In this document: positions 9,035-16,886 of the stretch, piece after piece | How positions within the stretch are numbered: position 1 is the first letter of the stretch | Layout of the letters: each line of letters opens with the position of its first letter | Origin: Pseudomonas syringae | GTDB lineage: Bacteria; Pseudomonadota; Gammaproteobacteria; Pseudomonadales; Pseudomonadaceae | Assembly: GCF_000737245.1 (NCBI RefSeq) | Contig: NZ_JPQU01000023.1 | Coordinates: 1 to 64,000 of the forward strand | Length of the DNA stretch: 64,000 nt | Direction of reading: 5' to 3' | Made by a program: the position numbers and the translations under genes | Notes under the pieces: model-generated | Seen by the model: the letters and a program-made list of their open reading frames with translations, nothing else | Database searches by the model: none | What the model was told of the DNA's origin: nothing

Positions 9035-9138
9035 GACCAACACGCTCGAACGGTTAACGGCATCTTCGACGCGTTAGCGATTAGGCAATCTAGCCTGCCC
9101 GCCGAGTCAGTTGGCGGCGTTGGCAACCTTTCTGCCAC

Positions 9139-9534
9139 TTACCGTTTCCGCAACGGAGTCAGTATGTTTTCGACATCCAATCCTTTCAGCAGGCAGTTGT
9201 GCGCAATTGCCGCCAGTGCTTCATAGAGCTGGTCTCGCTGCTTTATCAAGTCGGCATTCTCCGCCTGCAGCTTAGCAATACGTTCTTCGAGGCTTCTTCG
9301 GCGGCGGGCACCGTCCGGATCTCTCCCACTCTCCTTGAGTTGTGCGATACGGGCGAACTCGATTCGCCTCCCACGGTCCCCCACTAAGGTAGCTCGGCTA
9401 GTCAGACCCAATCGACGCTGCACTTCGGGGCGCGAAATAGGCGCGTTCTCTAGTCCTAAGCTAATCATTTGGGCGAGGAGGGCGTCGATCGCCTCATCCA
9501 AGGTCCCCCCTCTCAAGGTCTGTCGATGAGCCAT
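9139..9534 (-). CDS. ginD: GinD/TnpC-like small coiled-coil protein of recombinase operon
   Basis: A 131-residue protein with an N-terminal helix-turn-helix-like stretch (ISRPEVQRRLGLTSRATLV, residues about 33-51), a basic segment (DGARRRR) and a leucine-heptad coiled coil (SLEERIAKLQAENADLIKQR, about 81-100). It follows the third recombinase gene by 8 bp in the same operon. GInt islands carry a fourth small helix-loop-helix gene, ginD, needed for integration and excision, and Tn554-type elements carry TnpC at the same place; this protein fits both in size and design. I name it ginD from context and not from sequence identity that I can measure. Confidence 0.65.
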   Translation of the reverse strand: MAHRQTLRGGTLDEAIDALLAQMISLGLENAPISRPEVQRRLGLTSRATLVGDRGRRIEFARIAQLKESGRDPDGARRRRSLEERIAKLQAENADLIKQRDQLYEALAAIAHNCLLKGLDVENILTPLRKR

Positions 9535-9542
9535 GGTCGCCT

Positions 9543-11663
9543 CTAATCATCTGAAACAGAGCTGTGCCGTTTGTCCGTGTCCGCAATCGTCATTGGATGC
9601 CCATTCGGAAATACGCGTTGCACACCTACATTGGTATCGCGTGCGAGGACGGATTTTAAATTGTTGAGCTTGTTTTCCTGGTCCATCAGCCATACATCGC
9701 TACCTGCCTCTCCGGCGCCGGAATCGCGCATGATGGTGATTGCCGTCGTCAAATTCTCGGCTTGTTTCTCAAGGTTGGCCCGCTCCGATGGAGTGCCCAT
9801 CAGATGGAGATGCGAGCAGCCATTCCAGCACTGAAGATGCTTAGGGCAGGGCGCTTGGGAGAAATCGTGAATGCAACCTCCGAAGGGTGTTACGTGTAGC
9901 GCCGTGGCGTGTACGGTGAGGAATGCTTCTGCAGTTGTCGTGCCTTTATCTGACAGCAACGCATGGTAACTGTCGGTTAACGCGCCCTGAATGCGTTTAT
10001 CTCTTATGCCTGTATGCAGAAAATCGATGCGCTCGTGATGGCTATTGAACGCCAAGAACTGGTGATGCGCAGCAGTGTTTTCCTCAATGCTTGTGTGTTG
10101 GTAGTAGACATTCTGGTCGAGGCGTTTGCGCCCTAAGGCCAATGCTTGCTGAACATCACTCATGCCGGTCAGATCATAAATAGTGTTTCGCCAGTGTCGG
10201 GGTTGGTGGCTTGTTACCCTAATCGGAGTGCCATCTGACTCGGTCAATGACCGACGTGAAAAAATGGAAGGGTAATTTTCATCATGACCTAACGCGCGAT
10301 TAATATCCGCGAGGGTCACCCGACGCGGGATTGCGCGAAACACATTTGCTTCCCGCCCACCGAAGCGGAATTGACCATCAAAAGCAATTGCAAGCGTTTC
10401 GCTGGTTTTAAGGATATAACGAAGAGAGCCTCCAACATTTTCTGTTAACGCCGCATGGCCACGAAGCTTGGGGAAGATCAGACGCTCAATATCACCGGCC
10501 ACGTATCGTCTCTTTATCGCTTGCGTAGATCGATGATCTGTCTCATCGTCGTATGGGTGAATTCCGTTGCGAGAAAGGTATAAATACAGATTTCTAGCTG
10601 GGTTTTTTTCGCTAAAACCGAGCCAACGCAGGATTTGACTCTCTGGAATTACTGTAGAGGGTGAGTAGTCCCAGACACGTCCTGGATGGGCTTCTTGCCA
10701 CCTAGCGATTTCCCGCTGTTCTTGCGTTAGAACCTTCAGTCGTTCTACCGCGCGCCTCGCTAAAGGAACGTCGCTTTCTGCGAACCAATGAACACGGGAT
10801 TGAAATTGCTTTTCCGCAAAATACCTGATTCCACATTCGATAAGGGGCTTGCCATTGGCATCTAAAACTACCTGACCTGTCGTTCCTTTGATCGGTCTTT
10901 CTACCCAACAGTCATAGGGAATTACGGCTACCTCATTACCCCGCTGCCCAGTCGCAATCAACAAATCGATTACACGCAGTAGGATTTCTTCGCCCTCACT
11001 AAGCGGATTATTTGAACACAAGGCATAAGCTTCCATTGCTTCGCGAGATGGCAACCTGTCATCAGATTTACGATGTTTTACTGCGCGATCTGGATCGTGC
11101 AATGAAATGTAATCGTGCCGACGCTTTTCTGGTTTGGCATCATGCTCAAAGTGGATGGCGATCTCGGTTAATTGCAAATTATCAATCGTATCCGCTACTA
11201 CTTGAAGGTGAGAGATCGCGTCGTAGAGATTCTTATAACCACTTTCGCGGAGAAATCCGACGACGCGATCAAAGTCGCCTCGCGTCAACTGTGCGGGGTC
11301 GGAGACGTCGCGTTCAAACAAGGGATTGTACAGTCGCCGGACGGCGATATTATATGCAGCCGCCATCGAGAACTTCAGATTTCGAGTGCGTTGCAAATAC
11401 ACAATCAAGGCTTTACTAAAATCTTGGAAAATGAAGGGGAGCGGTCCCTTAGGTGGGGCGGAATAGCCTGTCTTCTCAAGGGCTAGCCGATGCGTGTCGA
11501 AGGTAAGAGCATGTTGGTTATTCCGCAGTGGCAACCAACTTCCGACGTCCCATAGCGGTGACGCCCACGGGGACGAAATTGGCAACGACTGAAAAATCGC
11601 TTGTTCCTGCTTGATGAAACTTTCGAGACTCTGCCTTGCCCTAGACGGTGTCATCTGCGACAT
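9543..11663 (-). CDS. ginC: GinC-like large tyrosine recombinase family protein
   Basis: A 706-residue protein with a tyrosine-recombinase catalytic domain: the first arginine in TGQRGNE (R241), the HxxR box as HQPRH (H486, R489) and a tyrosine pair (Y520, Y521) followed by QHT. The histidine/tryptophan position is changed to arginine (LGRKR, R512). The C-terminal part has a cysteine cluster (C597, C606, C612, C616) that may bind zinc. The size and the GGCIHDF and CxxCW-like tail resemble the TnpB/third-recombinase class of Tn554 and GInt elements. Its start overlaps the end of ginB by 23 bp, and ginD follows 8 bp later, so it is part of one transcription unit. Confidence 0.75.
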   Translation of the reverse strand: MSQMTPSRARQSLESFIKQEQAIFQSLPISSPWASPLWDVGSWLPLRNNQHALTFDTHRLALEKTGYSAPPKGPLPFIFQDFSKALIVYLQRTRNLKFSMAAAYNIAVRRLYNPLFERDVSDPAQLTRGDFDRVVGFLRESGYKNLYDAISHLQVVADTIDNLQLTEIAIHFEHDAKPEKRRHDYISLHDPDRAVKHRKSDDRLPSREAMEAYALCSNNPLSEGEEILLRVIDLLIATGQRGNEVAVIPYDCWVERPIKGTTGQVVLDANGKPLIECGIRYFAEKQFQSRVHWFAESDVPLARRAVERLKVLTQEQREIARWQEAHPGRVWDYSPSTVIPESQILRWLGFSEKNPARNLYLYLSRNGIHPYDDETDHRSTQAIKRRYVAGDIERLIFPKLRGHAALTENVGGSLRYILKTSETLAIAFDGQFRFGGREANVFRAIPRRVTLADINRALGHDENYPSIFSRRSLTESDGTPIRVTSHQPRHWRNTIYDLTGMSDVQQALALGRKRLDQNVYYQHTSIEENTAAHHQFLAFNSHHERIDFLHTGIRDKRIQGALTDSYHALLSDKGTTTAEAFLTVHATALHVTPFGGCIHDFSQAPCPKHLQCWNGCSHLHLMGTPSERANLEKQAENLTTAITIMRDSGAGEAGSDVWLMDQENKLNNLKSVLARDTNVGVQRVFPNGHPMTIADTDKRHSSVSDD

Positions 11664-13161
11664 CCTCCATGTGCTGCCGGCAGCGTTCTATCGTAGCGGT
11701 TACCGCCAGGATGGTTGTTTGATGCTGAGCGAGAGGCCGGTTGTGTATGAGGTCACCGGCTTGTTCCGCCATGTCTATGAACCGTTGGGCTTCTCGTTGC
11801 AGCGCCTCTTTCACTTGCTCATGGCGGCCGTCAGCAAAGGGGTGAAACTTCTTGCAGGTGTAGCAGGCATACACGGGATTGTAGGGGCAGTGCGTATGAA
11901 CCGGGAGGGCGCATGCACCGATGTCCCCGATGTACTGTGTGTCGACCACGCCGCGGATCGCTCTTTCGGTAGCAGTATCGCGGCGTTGCACGACTTCCCC
12001 GGTCAAGAGACTGCGCATAATGCGTTGATACGCGGGACTCTTGCCGAGTGCTTTCTCTTTGATCCGGGCAATGTTGGGGGTTGCCGTTACGTAAGCACGC
12101 GCCGCAACCGTGCTGTTGTGGCCGAGCAGTTCGGCAATCATGTCTGCCGGAGTTCCCTGGTCCGCCAAACCTTGCCCGAGGTGATGACGCAGCAACATGG
12201 TTACCTGGTTCGGCTTGTCTATCCCGGCTTCACGCAGCTCGTGTTTGAGGCCTACACCGATTTCAATTACAGACAGGCGTCTTCCATTGGGACCTACAAA
12301 TAATGGTTCGCAGTCGCTCCCAAAGCGGCGTTGCATTTCCGATACATGTCGTAACATTTTTTCACCCAACCGGGTGGTGACTTTGCGGGGGCGTCGCTCA
12401 GGTCTGCGCTGGCCGACCTTTTTGGCCATGGGTAGCCACAGGGTGTAGTACTGCTCATGATCAGCGCTTTCAATGAACTCAAAATCCGCAATGTCCAGCG
12501 AATGGAATTGAATCGCGCGTGGTGCGAGTTCGAAACCCAAGTGAAGCACTATATTAAACTGCACTTCCTCCCAAGAGTCAGTTGAAAACTCTCGATCAAT
12601 GCGCTTGAGCAACCTAATTTCCTCATCAAGTTCTAAGCCAGACTGCGAGAGAAAAATTCGCGCATACGGATCCACCCGAGCTGACCTTGCATCTTTGATT
12701 ATCAGGTAAGTATTTAGATCAAAACCTTTAATACCTCTATCAATAGCCCAACGATAAAACCTACGAAACCCCACAAGATCGTGTCTTGATTTTTTTAAGC
12801 CATCAAGAACTGCAATTAGAACGGTCTTATCCCAGGGAAGACCATTTGCTAGTTTAGTACTAGATAGAGTGCGGAGGGAATTTGCAAACATTTGCGCGGT
12901 TTTTGGTGCATATTTTTCAAGCGCATAAGCCATAAAGCTTTTACTAATTGCCATGAGCTCAGCACTGAACTGAAGTGCAGTCCAATCTATTTTCATACTC
13001 ATCCCGCCGTCGTACCACGTCCAAACGTCAAGTCGAGTATCGACGTATCTTGGCTGGTCATTGGTGCGTGTTCGAATCGCAACCTGAGCCGGGCCCTCGA
13101 ACACGTAGGCCGGAAAAGAGGAGGAGGGTGAAGCCTGTTCTTGATCGGCTGATTTGGTCAC
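11641..13161 (-). CDS. ginB: GinB-like tyrosine recombinase family protein with altered HxxR box
   Basis: A 506-residue protein. Its C-terminal catalytic domain keeps R215 (ELAPRAIQ), the second arginine R325, the histidine of LLGHNS (H348) and the nucleophile tyrosine Y357 (ARAYVT). The first histidine of the HxxR box is replaced by methionine (MLLRHH, M322). A cysteine cluster (C417, C425, C433, C436) follows, as in the middle recombinase of trio elements. It starts 11 bp after ginA and overlaps ginC. In trio elements each recombinase is thought to have a separate essential role; the altered box suggests this subunit may be structural or cleave poorly. Confidence 0.75.
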   Translation of the reverse strand: MTKSADQEQASPSSSFPAYVFEGPAQVAIRTRTNDQPRYVDTRLDVWTWYDGGMSMKIDWTALQFSAELMAISKSFMAYALEKYAPKTAQMFANSLRTLSSTKLANGLPWDKTVLIAVLDGLKKSRHDLVGFRRFYRWAIDRGIKGFDLNTYLIIKDARSARVDPYARIFLSQSGLELDEEIRLLKRIDREFSTDSWEEVQFNIVLHLGFELAPRAIQFHSLDIADFEFIESADHEQYYTLWLPMAKKVGQRRPERRPRKVTTRLGEKMLRHVSEMQRRFGSDCEPLFVGPNGRRLSVIEIGVGLKHELREAGIDKPNQVTMLLRHHLGQGLADQGTPADMIAELLGHNSTVAARAYVTATPNIARIKEKALGKSPAYQRIMRSLLTGEVVQRRDTATERAIRGVVDTQYIGDIGACALPVHTHCPYNPVYACYTCKKFHPFADGRHEQVKEALQREAQRFIDMAEQAGDLIHNRPLAQHQTTILAVTATIERCRQHMEDVADDTV

Positions 13162-13172
13162 GGCGAACCTCC

Positions 13173-14426
13173 TTAACTGTCAAGTCGGCTCCAGGCTGCC
13201 GAGGCACGCTGGGCGTTGTGGAGGTTGGCCGACTCGGAAAGATAACGACTTGCATAACGGCGTGGCATCGTCGAAGTGTCAGACCAACCGCAGACTCGCC
13301 GGAGTTCGTCAGTGGCCCGCTCGAGGTCATACCCACGCTTCTCGACCAGGTAAGCCAAAAACCTGTCGGCAAAGGTGTGGCGAAAATCATGCGCGGAAAG
13401 TGTAGGCAACAACCCCGGATGAGCAAGTTCAATGGTCAGAAACAGCCGATCAAGGACGTTAGACAGCGCGCGGATCGACAGCGGACGACCTCGGTCAGAG
13501 ATGAACAAATAGTGGTACCGCAATTTCATTGGTCTGCCGTTACGTATGGGGCGCCGATCGCCCTGGATATAGCGCTCATAGACCTCATACAACTGCGCGG
13601 AAATACCCACCGTCCGCCCGTGTGTTTTCAACGCAGGCTCTTCAGCTCGTGGATCGCCGGGATCATGTTCGCGATCATTGATGCTGACAAAGGCATGCTG
13701 AGACCCCTGATTGATATCCGTGGTGTAGAGCTTCAGAAGCTCTCCGCGACGGATACCCGTCTCCAGCAGTAATTCAATCATTAGCCAATTACGCAACTGA
13801 AGTCGCTCCGGAAACGGATTCCCCGCAGCACCCGGGCGAATCAGTGTGCGAATGATCTGGAGTTGTGTATCTGTCAGGCTGCGGTAACGAGCGTGGTCGG
13901 GACGAACATTGATGATGTGGCTCTCAAAGCGTCGTTCGATGACGTCGGCAACATCTGCAAATACCACCTCGATGTTAGCCAGGGTGGTTGAGCTCTGACG
14001 GGCGCGCGGGATGTAGCGAGTGACACACCAGGACAGGTACTTCTTCAACAGCCGCAAGTACTGGTCACGGGTACGCGGATCGATCTGCGGAAAAGGTGCC
14101 GTCGTAGCTTTGCCAATTCGGGCGACTAGGTTATCGGCTTGACGGCCGCTTTGGAGCCAGATGGCGTAACCGTCCAGTAACGCCAGAATCGCCTCAAAGT
14201 GACAGGCCAAGATGGCCTCATCGATATCCAGATCTCGGGTTTTGGCATAGTTGTAGAAAGCCTGGATCGCACGCAAGTGCGCTGCGGCGGTGTTGTATGC
14301 ACGATGCTTGAGCTTGAGCTGGACGTAGATGAATGGGACTAGCTTGGGCAATGGCGCCGCCTGACCATCCTGCACAAGCAGCGGTACACGCTGACCAGAA
14401 GAGTAACGGCACTGAATCAGATTCAT
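13173..14426 (-). CDS. ginA: GinA-like tyrosine recombinase (integrase)
   Basis: A 417-residue phage-integrase-type recombinase with a complete catalytic set: R226 in TGIRRGE, H346 and R349 in HDFRHTF, W381 in CGWSD, and nucleophile Y391 or Y395 in RRYASRY. An N-terminal SAM-like core-binding domain spans about residues 30-140. It is the first gene of the recombinase operon, begins with an AAGGTGG ribosome-binding site and lies 131 bp from the dif site. As the only fully canonical recombinase of the three, it is the most likely cleaving subunit. The annotation as ginA follows the operon order of GInt islands. Confidence 0.8.
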   Translation of the reverse strand: MNLIQCRYSSGQRVPLLVQDGQAAPLPKLVPFIYVQLKLKHRAYNTAAAHLRAIQAFYNYAKTRDLDIDEAILACHFEAILALLDGYAIWLQSGRQADNLVARIGKATTAPFPQIDPRTRDQYLRLLKKYLSWCVTRYIPRARQSSTTLANIEVVFADVADVIERRFESHIINVRPDHARYRSLTDTQLQIIRTLIRPGAAGNPFPERLQLRNWLMIELLLETGIRRGELLKLYTTDINQGSQHAFVSINDREHDPGDPRAEEPALKTHGRTVGISAQLYEVYERYIQGDRRPIRNGRPMKLRYHYLFISDRGRPLSIRALSNVLDRLFLTIELAHPGLLPTLSAHDFRHTFADRFLAYLVEKRGYDLERATDELRRVCGWSDTSTMPRRYASRYLSESANLHNAQRASAAWSRLDS

Positions 14427-14447
14427 CGGCAGCCACCTTAATTCAAG

Positions 14448-14553
14448 GACTCGCCATGAACACGAAGGACATGGCCCGTTAAGAGAATGGATGTGAGAAG
14501 CAGATTTGTCTAATCAGTACCTTAGACGACTCGTGAACATCTGTGACATGGCC
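14448..14553. repeat. Pair of near-identical direct repeats between ginA and dif
   Basis: Two copies of a 26-29 bp sequence lie at 14448-14476 and 14528-14553. They share the blocks GACTCG, TGAACA and GACATGGCC; the first copy has a 3-bp insertion (CCA) after GACTCG, and the bases between the second and third blocks differ. They are 80 bp apart, and the second ends 4 bp before dif. Iterated sites flanking a crossover site are typical of arm-type or accessory binding sites for tyrosine recombinases. Binding by a Gin protein is an inference. Confidence 0.6.
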
Positions 14554-14557
14554 TGTC

Positions 14558-14585
14558 GTTTAACATAATATACATTATGCGTACC
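14558..14585 (-). other. dif: Chromosomal dif site (XerC/XerD resolution site)
   Basis: Read on the minus strand, the 28 bases consist of a XerC arm (GGTACGCATAA), the central hexamer TGTATA and a XerD arm (TTATGTTAAAC). This differs from the E. coli dif sequence I recall at only two positions, one in the outer part of each arm. dif is the unique site where XerCD resolve chromosome dimers with FtsK, so it marks the replication terminus. The XerD arm faces the island and the XerC arm faces host genes. The terminal base of the XerD arm departs from consensus exactly on the island side, as expected if the island joined the chromosome here. Confidence 0.88.
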
Positions 14586-14660
14586 TATGGGTTTCACCGT
14601 GGGGGCGCTTCTGGTGATCATTGAAGAATATTTCGACCACCGCGGCTGTGACGATCAGCT

Positions 14661-14682
14661 AAAACCCGAACGAATTTCGGGT
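14661..14682 (-). terminator. Rho-independent terminator for the MFS transcript
   Basis: On the minus strand, a 7-bp stem ACCCGAA/TTCGGGT with loop ATTCG is followed by TTT. It lies about 120 bp beyond the stop of the MFS gene, in the correct orientation to end that transcript before dif. Confidence 0.6.
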
Positions 14683-14803
14683 AAATCACGAAATCCATGC
14701 AAAATCAGTACGTTACTTAAGAAATTGAAACCTTGGATAGAAAACATTGCTGACGCCCTTTTGACTATGTGGATAAGGATCTCGCGCGAGTGGCCATTCT
14801 TAT

Positions 14804-16195
14804 TCAACATCGTCCGCTTCGATACCGCACTGCTAACAGAGTGAGGAAGCAAAGACCTGCCATAGTCAGGAATGTCACAGAGAAAGCACTGCTGATAGCT
14901 GTAGTGGTATTGTTGGCCAGTATTCGGCCATCCAGCCGCGAGGCAAATAGGAACGGAATCAAAGAGGCACCTGTCATGAAGCCAAGATTGCGCGACAGGC
15001 CGAGCAGCCCCGATAACACGCCTCGGTTATCCTCCGCGGCCTGGTTCATTACGCTCGTGCTGTTGGCTGCCAGAAACAACTGGAAGCCTGGGGTCATTAG
15101 CAGCATCGCCAGCAGGTAGCCTGGCACCCCGATTAAACCCGGCAATACGGCGAAGCTACACAGCCCCACAGCCGCAAGCATCAGGCCAGCGAACAGTATT
15201 CGGTCAGTTCCGAACCGATCCGTGAGCCTGCCGGCTGGCGCTCCTGAGAGCGCTGCGGCGATAGGCCCAGCGGCCATAACCAACCCCGTCATGGTCTCGC
15301 TCAGGCCCAAACCAAACGTGAGAAATAGTGGGCCCACCACAAGCGTGGACATCATGATGCTGGCAACCAGAAGGTTCATCCACAACGGGGCAACGATGGC
15401 TCGCTCGCGAAAGAGCGTCAACGGGATAAGGGGGTGGGCAATGCCAAGCTCGGTGCGGATAAACAGCAGGAGTGCAACTGCGGCCAGTATCAACAAAACC
15501 CAGGGCTGAATGTCTATGCCGGCCCGCCCACCAGTGGCCGCAAGCGCAAAGCCCAGCAGCGCTACGGATAGCCAGGCGCCGCCGGGCCAATCGATTCGGG
15601 TCACTGTTGCAGTCGGTGTCGTTTTACCGACACCTGCAGAGGCCAGCACCAGCATGCCGGCGCCGCACATTGCCAGCAGCACGAAGATGGAGCGCCAGCC
15701 GAGCTGACCGATCAGCAGGCCGCCAACTGTTGGCCCCAGTGCCGTCCCAATCGCCGACATGGTGCCCAACAGACCCATTGCGGCGCCTAGGCGCTCCTTT
15801 GTAATCAGGCTCTTGGCAATCGACATCGGCAGTGCCATGAGCACGGCCGCGCCCACCCCCTGCAGCGCACGACCGGCTATAAGCCAACCCAGGCTCGGGG
15901 CAACGGCGCCTCCTACACTGGCCAGGGTGAACAACATGATGCCGGCGAGCAGCACGCGGCGACTACCGTATAGATCACCCAGGCGCCCGGCTATCAAAAT
16001 GGCCATGGTCACACCGAGCAGATAGGCCAGCACGACCCATTGCACTGTTTGTACGCCAGCCGAGAACATCGTTGCCAGGTGCGGCAGCGCGACCGTCGCG
16101 ATACTGTTGCCCAGCGAAGCCAGCAGGATGGCGCCCGCCAATGCCGCGAGTGTTGGTGTGTTGGTCGCTGGGATGGCTTCCTGTTTCATACGCAT
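14804..16195 (-). CDS. MFS drug exporter, DHA2-like
   Basis: A 463-residue integral membrane protein with about 14 hydrophobic segments. It has the MFS motif A region GRLGDLYGSRRVLLAG, preceded by a TM2-like LAYLLGVTMAILIA, and motif C-like GTALGPTVGGLL in segment five; both are characteristic of drug:proton antiporters of the DHA2/EmrB-QacA type. It is divergent from a MerR-family gene, and the 61-bp spacer contains a SoxR-box-like palindrome, so export is probably induced by the regulator's ligand. This is the first host gene right of dif. Confidence 0.85.
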   Translation of the reverse strand: MRMKQEAIPATNTPTLAALAGAILLASLGNSIATVALPHLATMFSAGVQTVQWVVLAYLLGVTMAILIAGRLGDLYGSRRVLLAGIMLFTLASVGGAVAPSLGWLIAGRALQGVGAAVLMALPMSIAKSLITKERLGAAMGLLGTMSAIGTALGPTVGGLLIGQLGWRSIFVLLAMCGAGMLVLASAGVGKTTPTATVTRIDWPGGAWLSVALLGFALAATGGRAGIDIQPWVLLILAAVALLLFIRTELGIAHPLIPLTLFRERAIVAPLWMNLLVASIMMSTLVVGPLFLTFGLGLSETMTGLVMAAGPIAAALSGAPAGRLTDRFGTDRILFAGLMLAAVGLCSFAVLPGLIGVPGYLLAMLLMTPGFQLFLAANSTSVMNQAAEDNRGVLSGLLGLSRNLGFMTGASLIPFLFASRLDGRILANNTTTAISSAFSVTFLTMAGLCFLTLLAVRYRSGRC

Positions 16196-16232
16196 TGTCT
16201 GCCTGTTAACGTCGGGATGGCCTACTATGCAA

Positions 16233-16250
16233 CTTCAAGTCAACTTGAGG
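16233..16250. promoter_or_regulatory. MerR-type operator resembling a SoxR box
   Basis: The 18-bp near-palindrome CTTCAAGTCAACTTGAGG matches the SoxR box CCTCAAGTTAACTTGAGG at 16 of 18 positions. It lies between the divergent MFS and MerR genes, 6 bp before the MerR start codon. MerR proteins bind such dyads inside stretched promoters, so it probably controls both genes. Confidence 0.65.
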
Positions 16251-16256
16251 TCAAGC

Positions 16257-16697
16257 ATGAAACTCGTCGATATCGGGGCACTTTCGAAAACCAGCGGGCT
16301 GCCCGCGTCTACGCTGCGGTACTACGAAGAAGTGGGACTGATCCAGCCCGTTTGCCGAAACGGATTACGCAGGCAATACAGTGAGGATACGATCGTCCAG
16401 CTTGCCTTGATCGGCCTCGGAAAAGCCGCCGGATTATCGCTGGAAGACATCGGCGGCATGTTCGACCAGAATCGAAACGCGGACTTGGCGCGGCCGACCC
16501 TGCTGCAGCGCGCCGATGAGCTCGACCGCCAGATTCTGCGCATGACGACCATGAGCCGCCTGCTCAGGCACGTGGCCGAATGCCACGCAGTCTCTCATAT
16601 GAATTGCCCCCGATTTCGCAAGCTGTTGCGTGTGGTGTGCCCTTCGGTGGCTATGACGGGTATGCAACCTCGCGGCGCAGCGGGTGGTGAGGAATAG
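16257..16697 (+). CDS. MerR-family transcriptional regulator
   Basis: The 146-residue protein starts at the ATG at 16257, the first codon giving the canonical MerR N-terminus (VDIGALSKTSGLPASTLRYYEEVGLI). The winged helix covers residues 1-70, followed by a dimerisation helix (LLQRADELDRQILRM). Cysteines at the C-terminus (AECHAVSHMNCPRF and VVCPSV) are not arranged as the SoxR CxxCxxxxxC iron-sulphur motif, so it is not SoxR although its operator looks like a SoxR box. It is divergent from the MFS exporter that it probably controls. The ligand is unknown. Confidence 0.85.
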   Translation: MKLVDIGALSKTSGLPASTLRYYEEVGLIQPVCRNGLRRQYSEDTIVQLALIGLGKAAGLSLEDIGGMFDQNRNADLARPTLLQRADELDRQILRMTTMSRLLRHVAECHAVSHMNCPRFRKLLRVVCPSVAMTGMQPRGAAGGEE

Positions 16698-16886
16698 CCC
16701 TGCACCCCGCCGCAAAGCCTGAGTGAACTGCAGCCGAGCTTGAGGGTTCGTTGATCGCGGCGGGCCTGTAGCAGTCTGGTCGCAAGTGAATGCTTCCGGC
16801 CCTGAAGCGGCCTCTCGCCGCCAACCGGGCCCCACTTTTTGCGCGCCGCATCGGATCTGTTCAATGCCCTGGGCGCTTCGGTGTCT

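Larger units (their letters stand above)
1..14557. mobile_element. GInt-like integrative island (right part; left end outside window)
   Basis: The block between the window edge and dif carries a leftward ginABCD-like operon (three tyrosine-recombinase-like genes plus a small coiled-coil gene) at its right end, followed by cargo. This tripartite layout, with the recombinase operon at one border, is known for GInt islands of Pseudomonas and other bacteria. The cargo includes a defence-like operon, an IS remnant and genes of no recognised function, none of which look like core Pseudomonas genes, whereas host genes resume directly right of dif. Two direct repeats sit between ginA and dif. I place the right border at dif by inference; the left border and second repeat are not visible, and the assignment of bases 1-7300 to the same element is inferred from the absence of any core gene. 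Confidence 0.6.

Noticed and set aside
14587..14844. 85-residue plus-strand frame right of dif
   Set aside because: It overlaps the MFS 3' end, crosses a clear minus-strand terminator and has no ribosome-binding site or family-like sequence.
16257..16697. SoxR itself
   Set aside because: The operator suggests SoxR, but the protein lacks the CxxCxxxxxC cluster, so it is called only MerR family.
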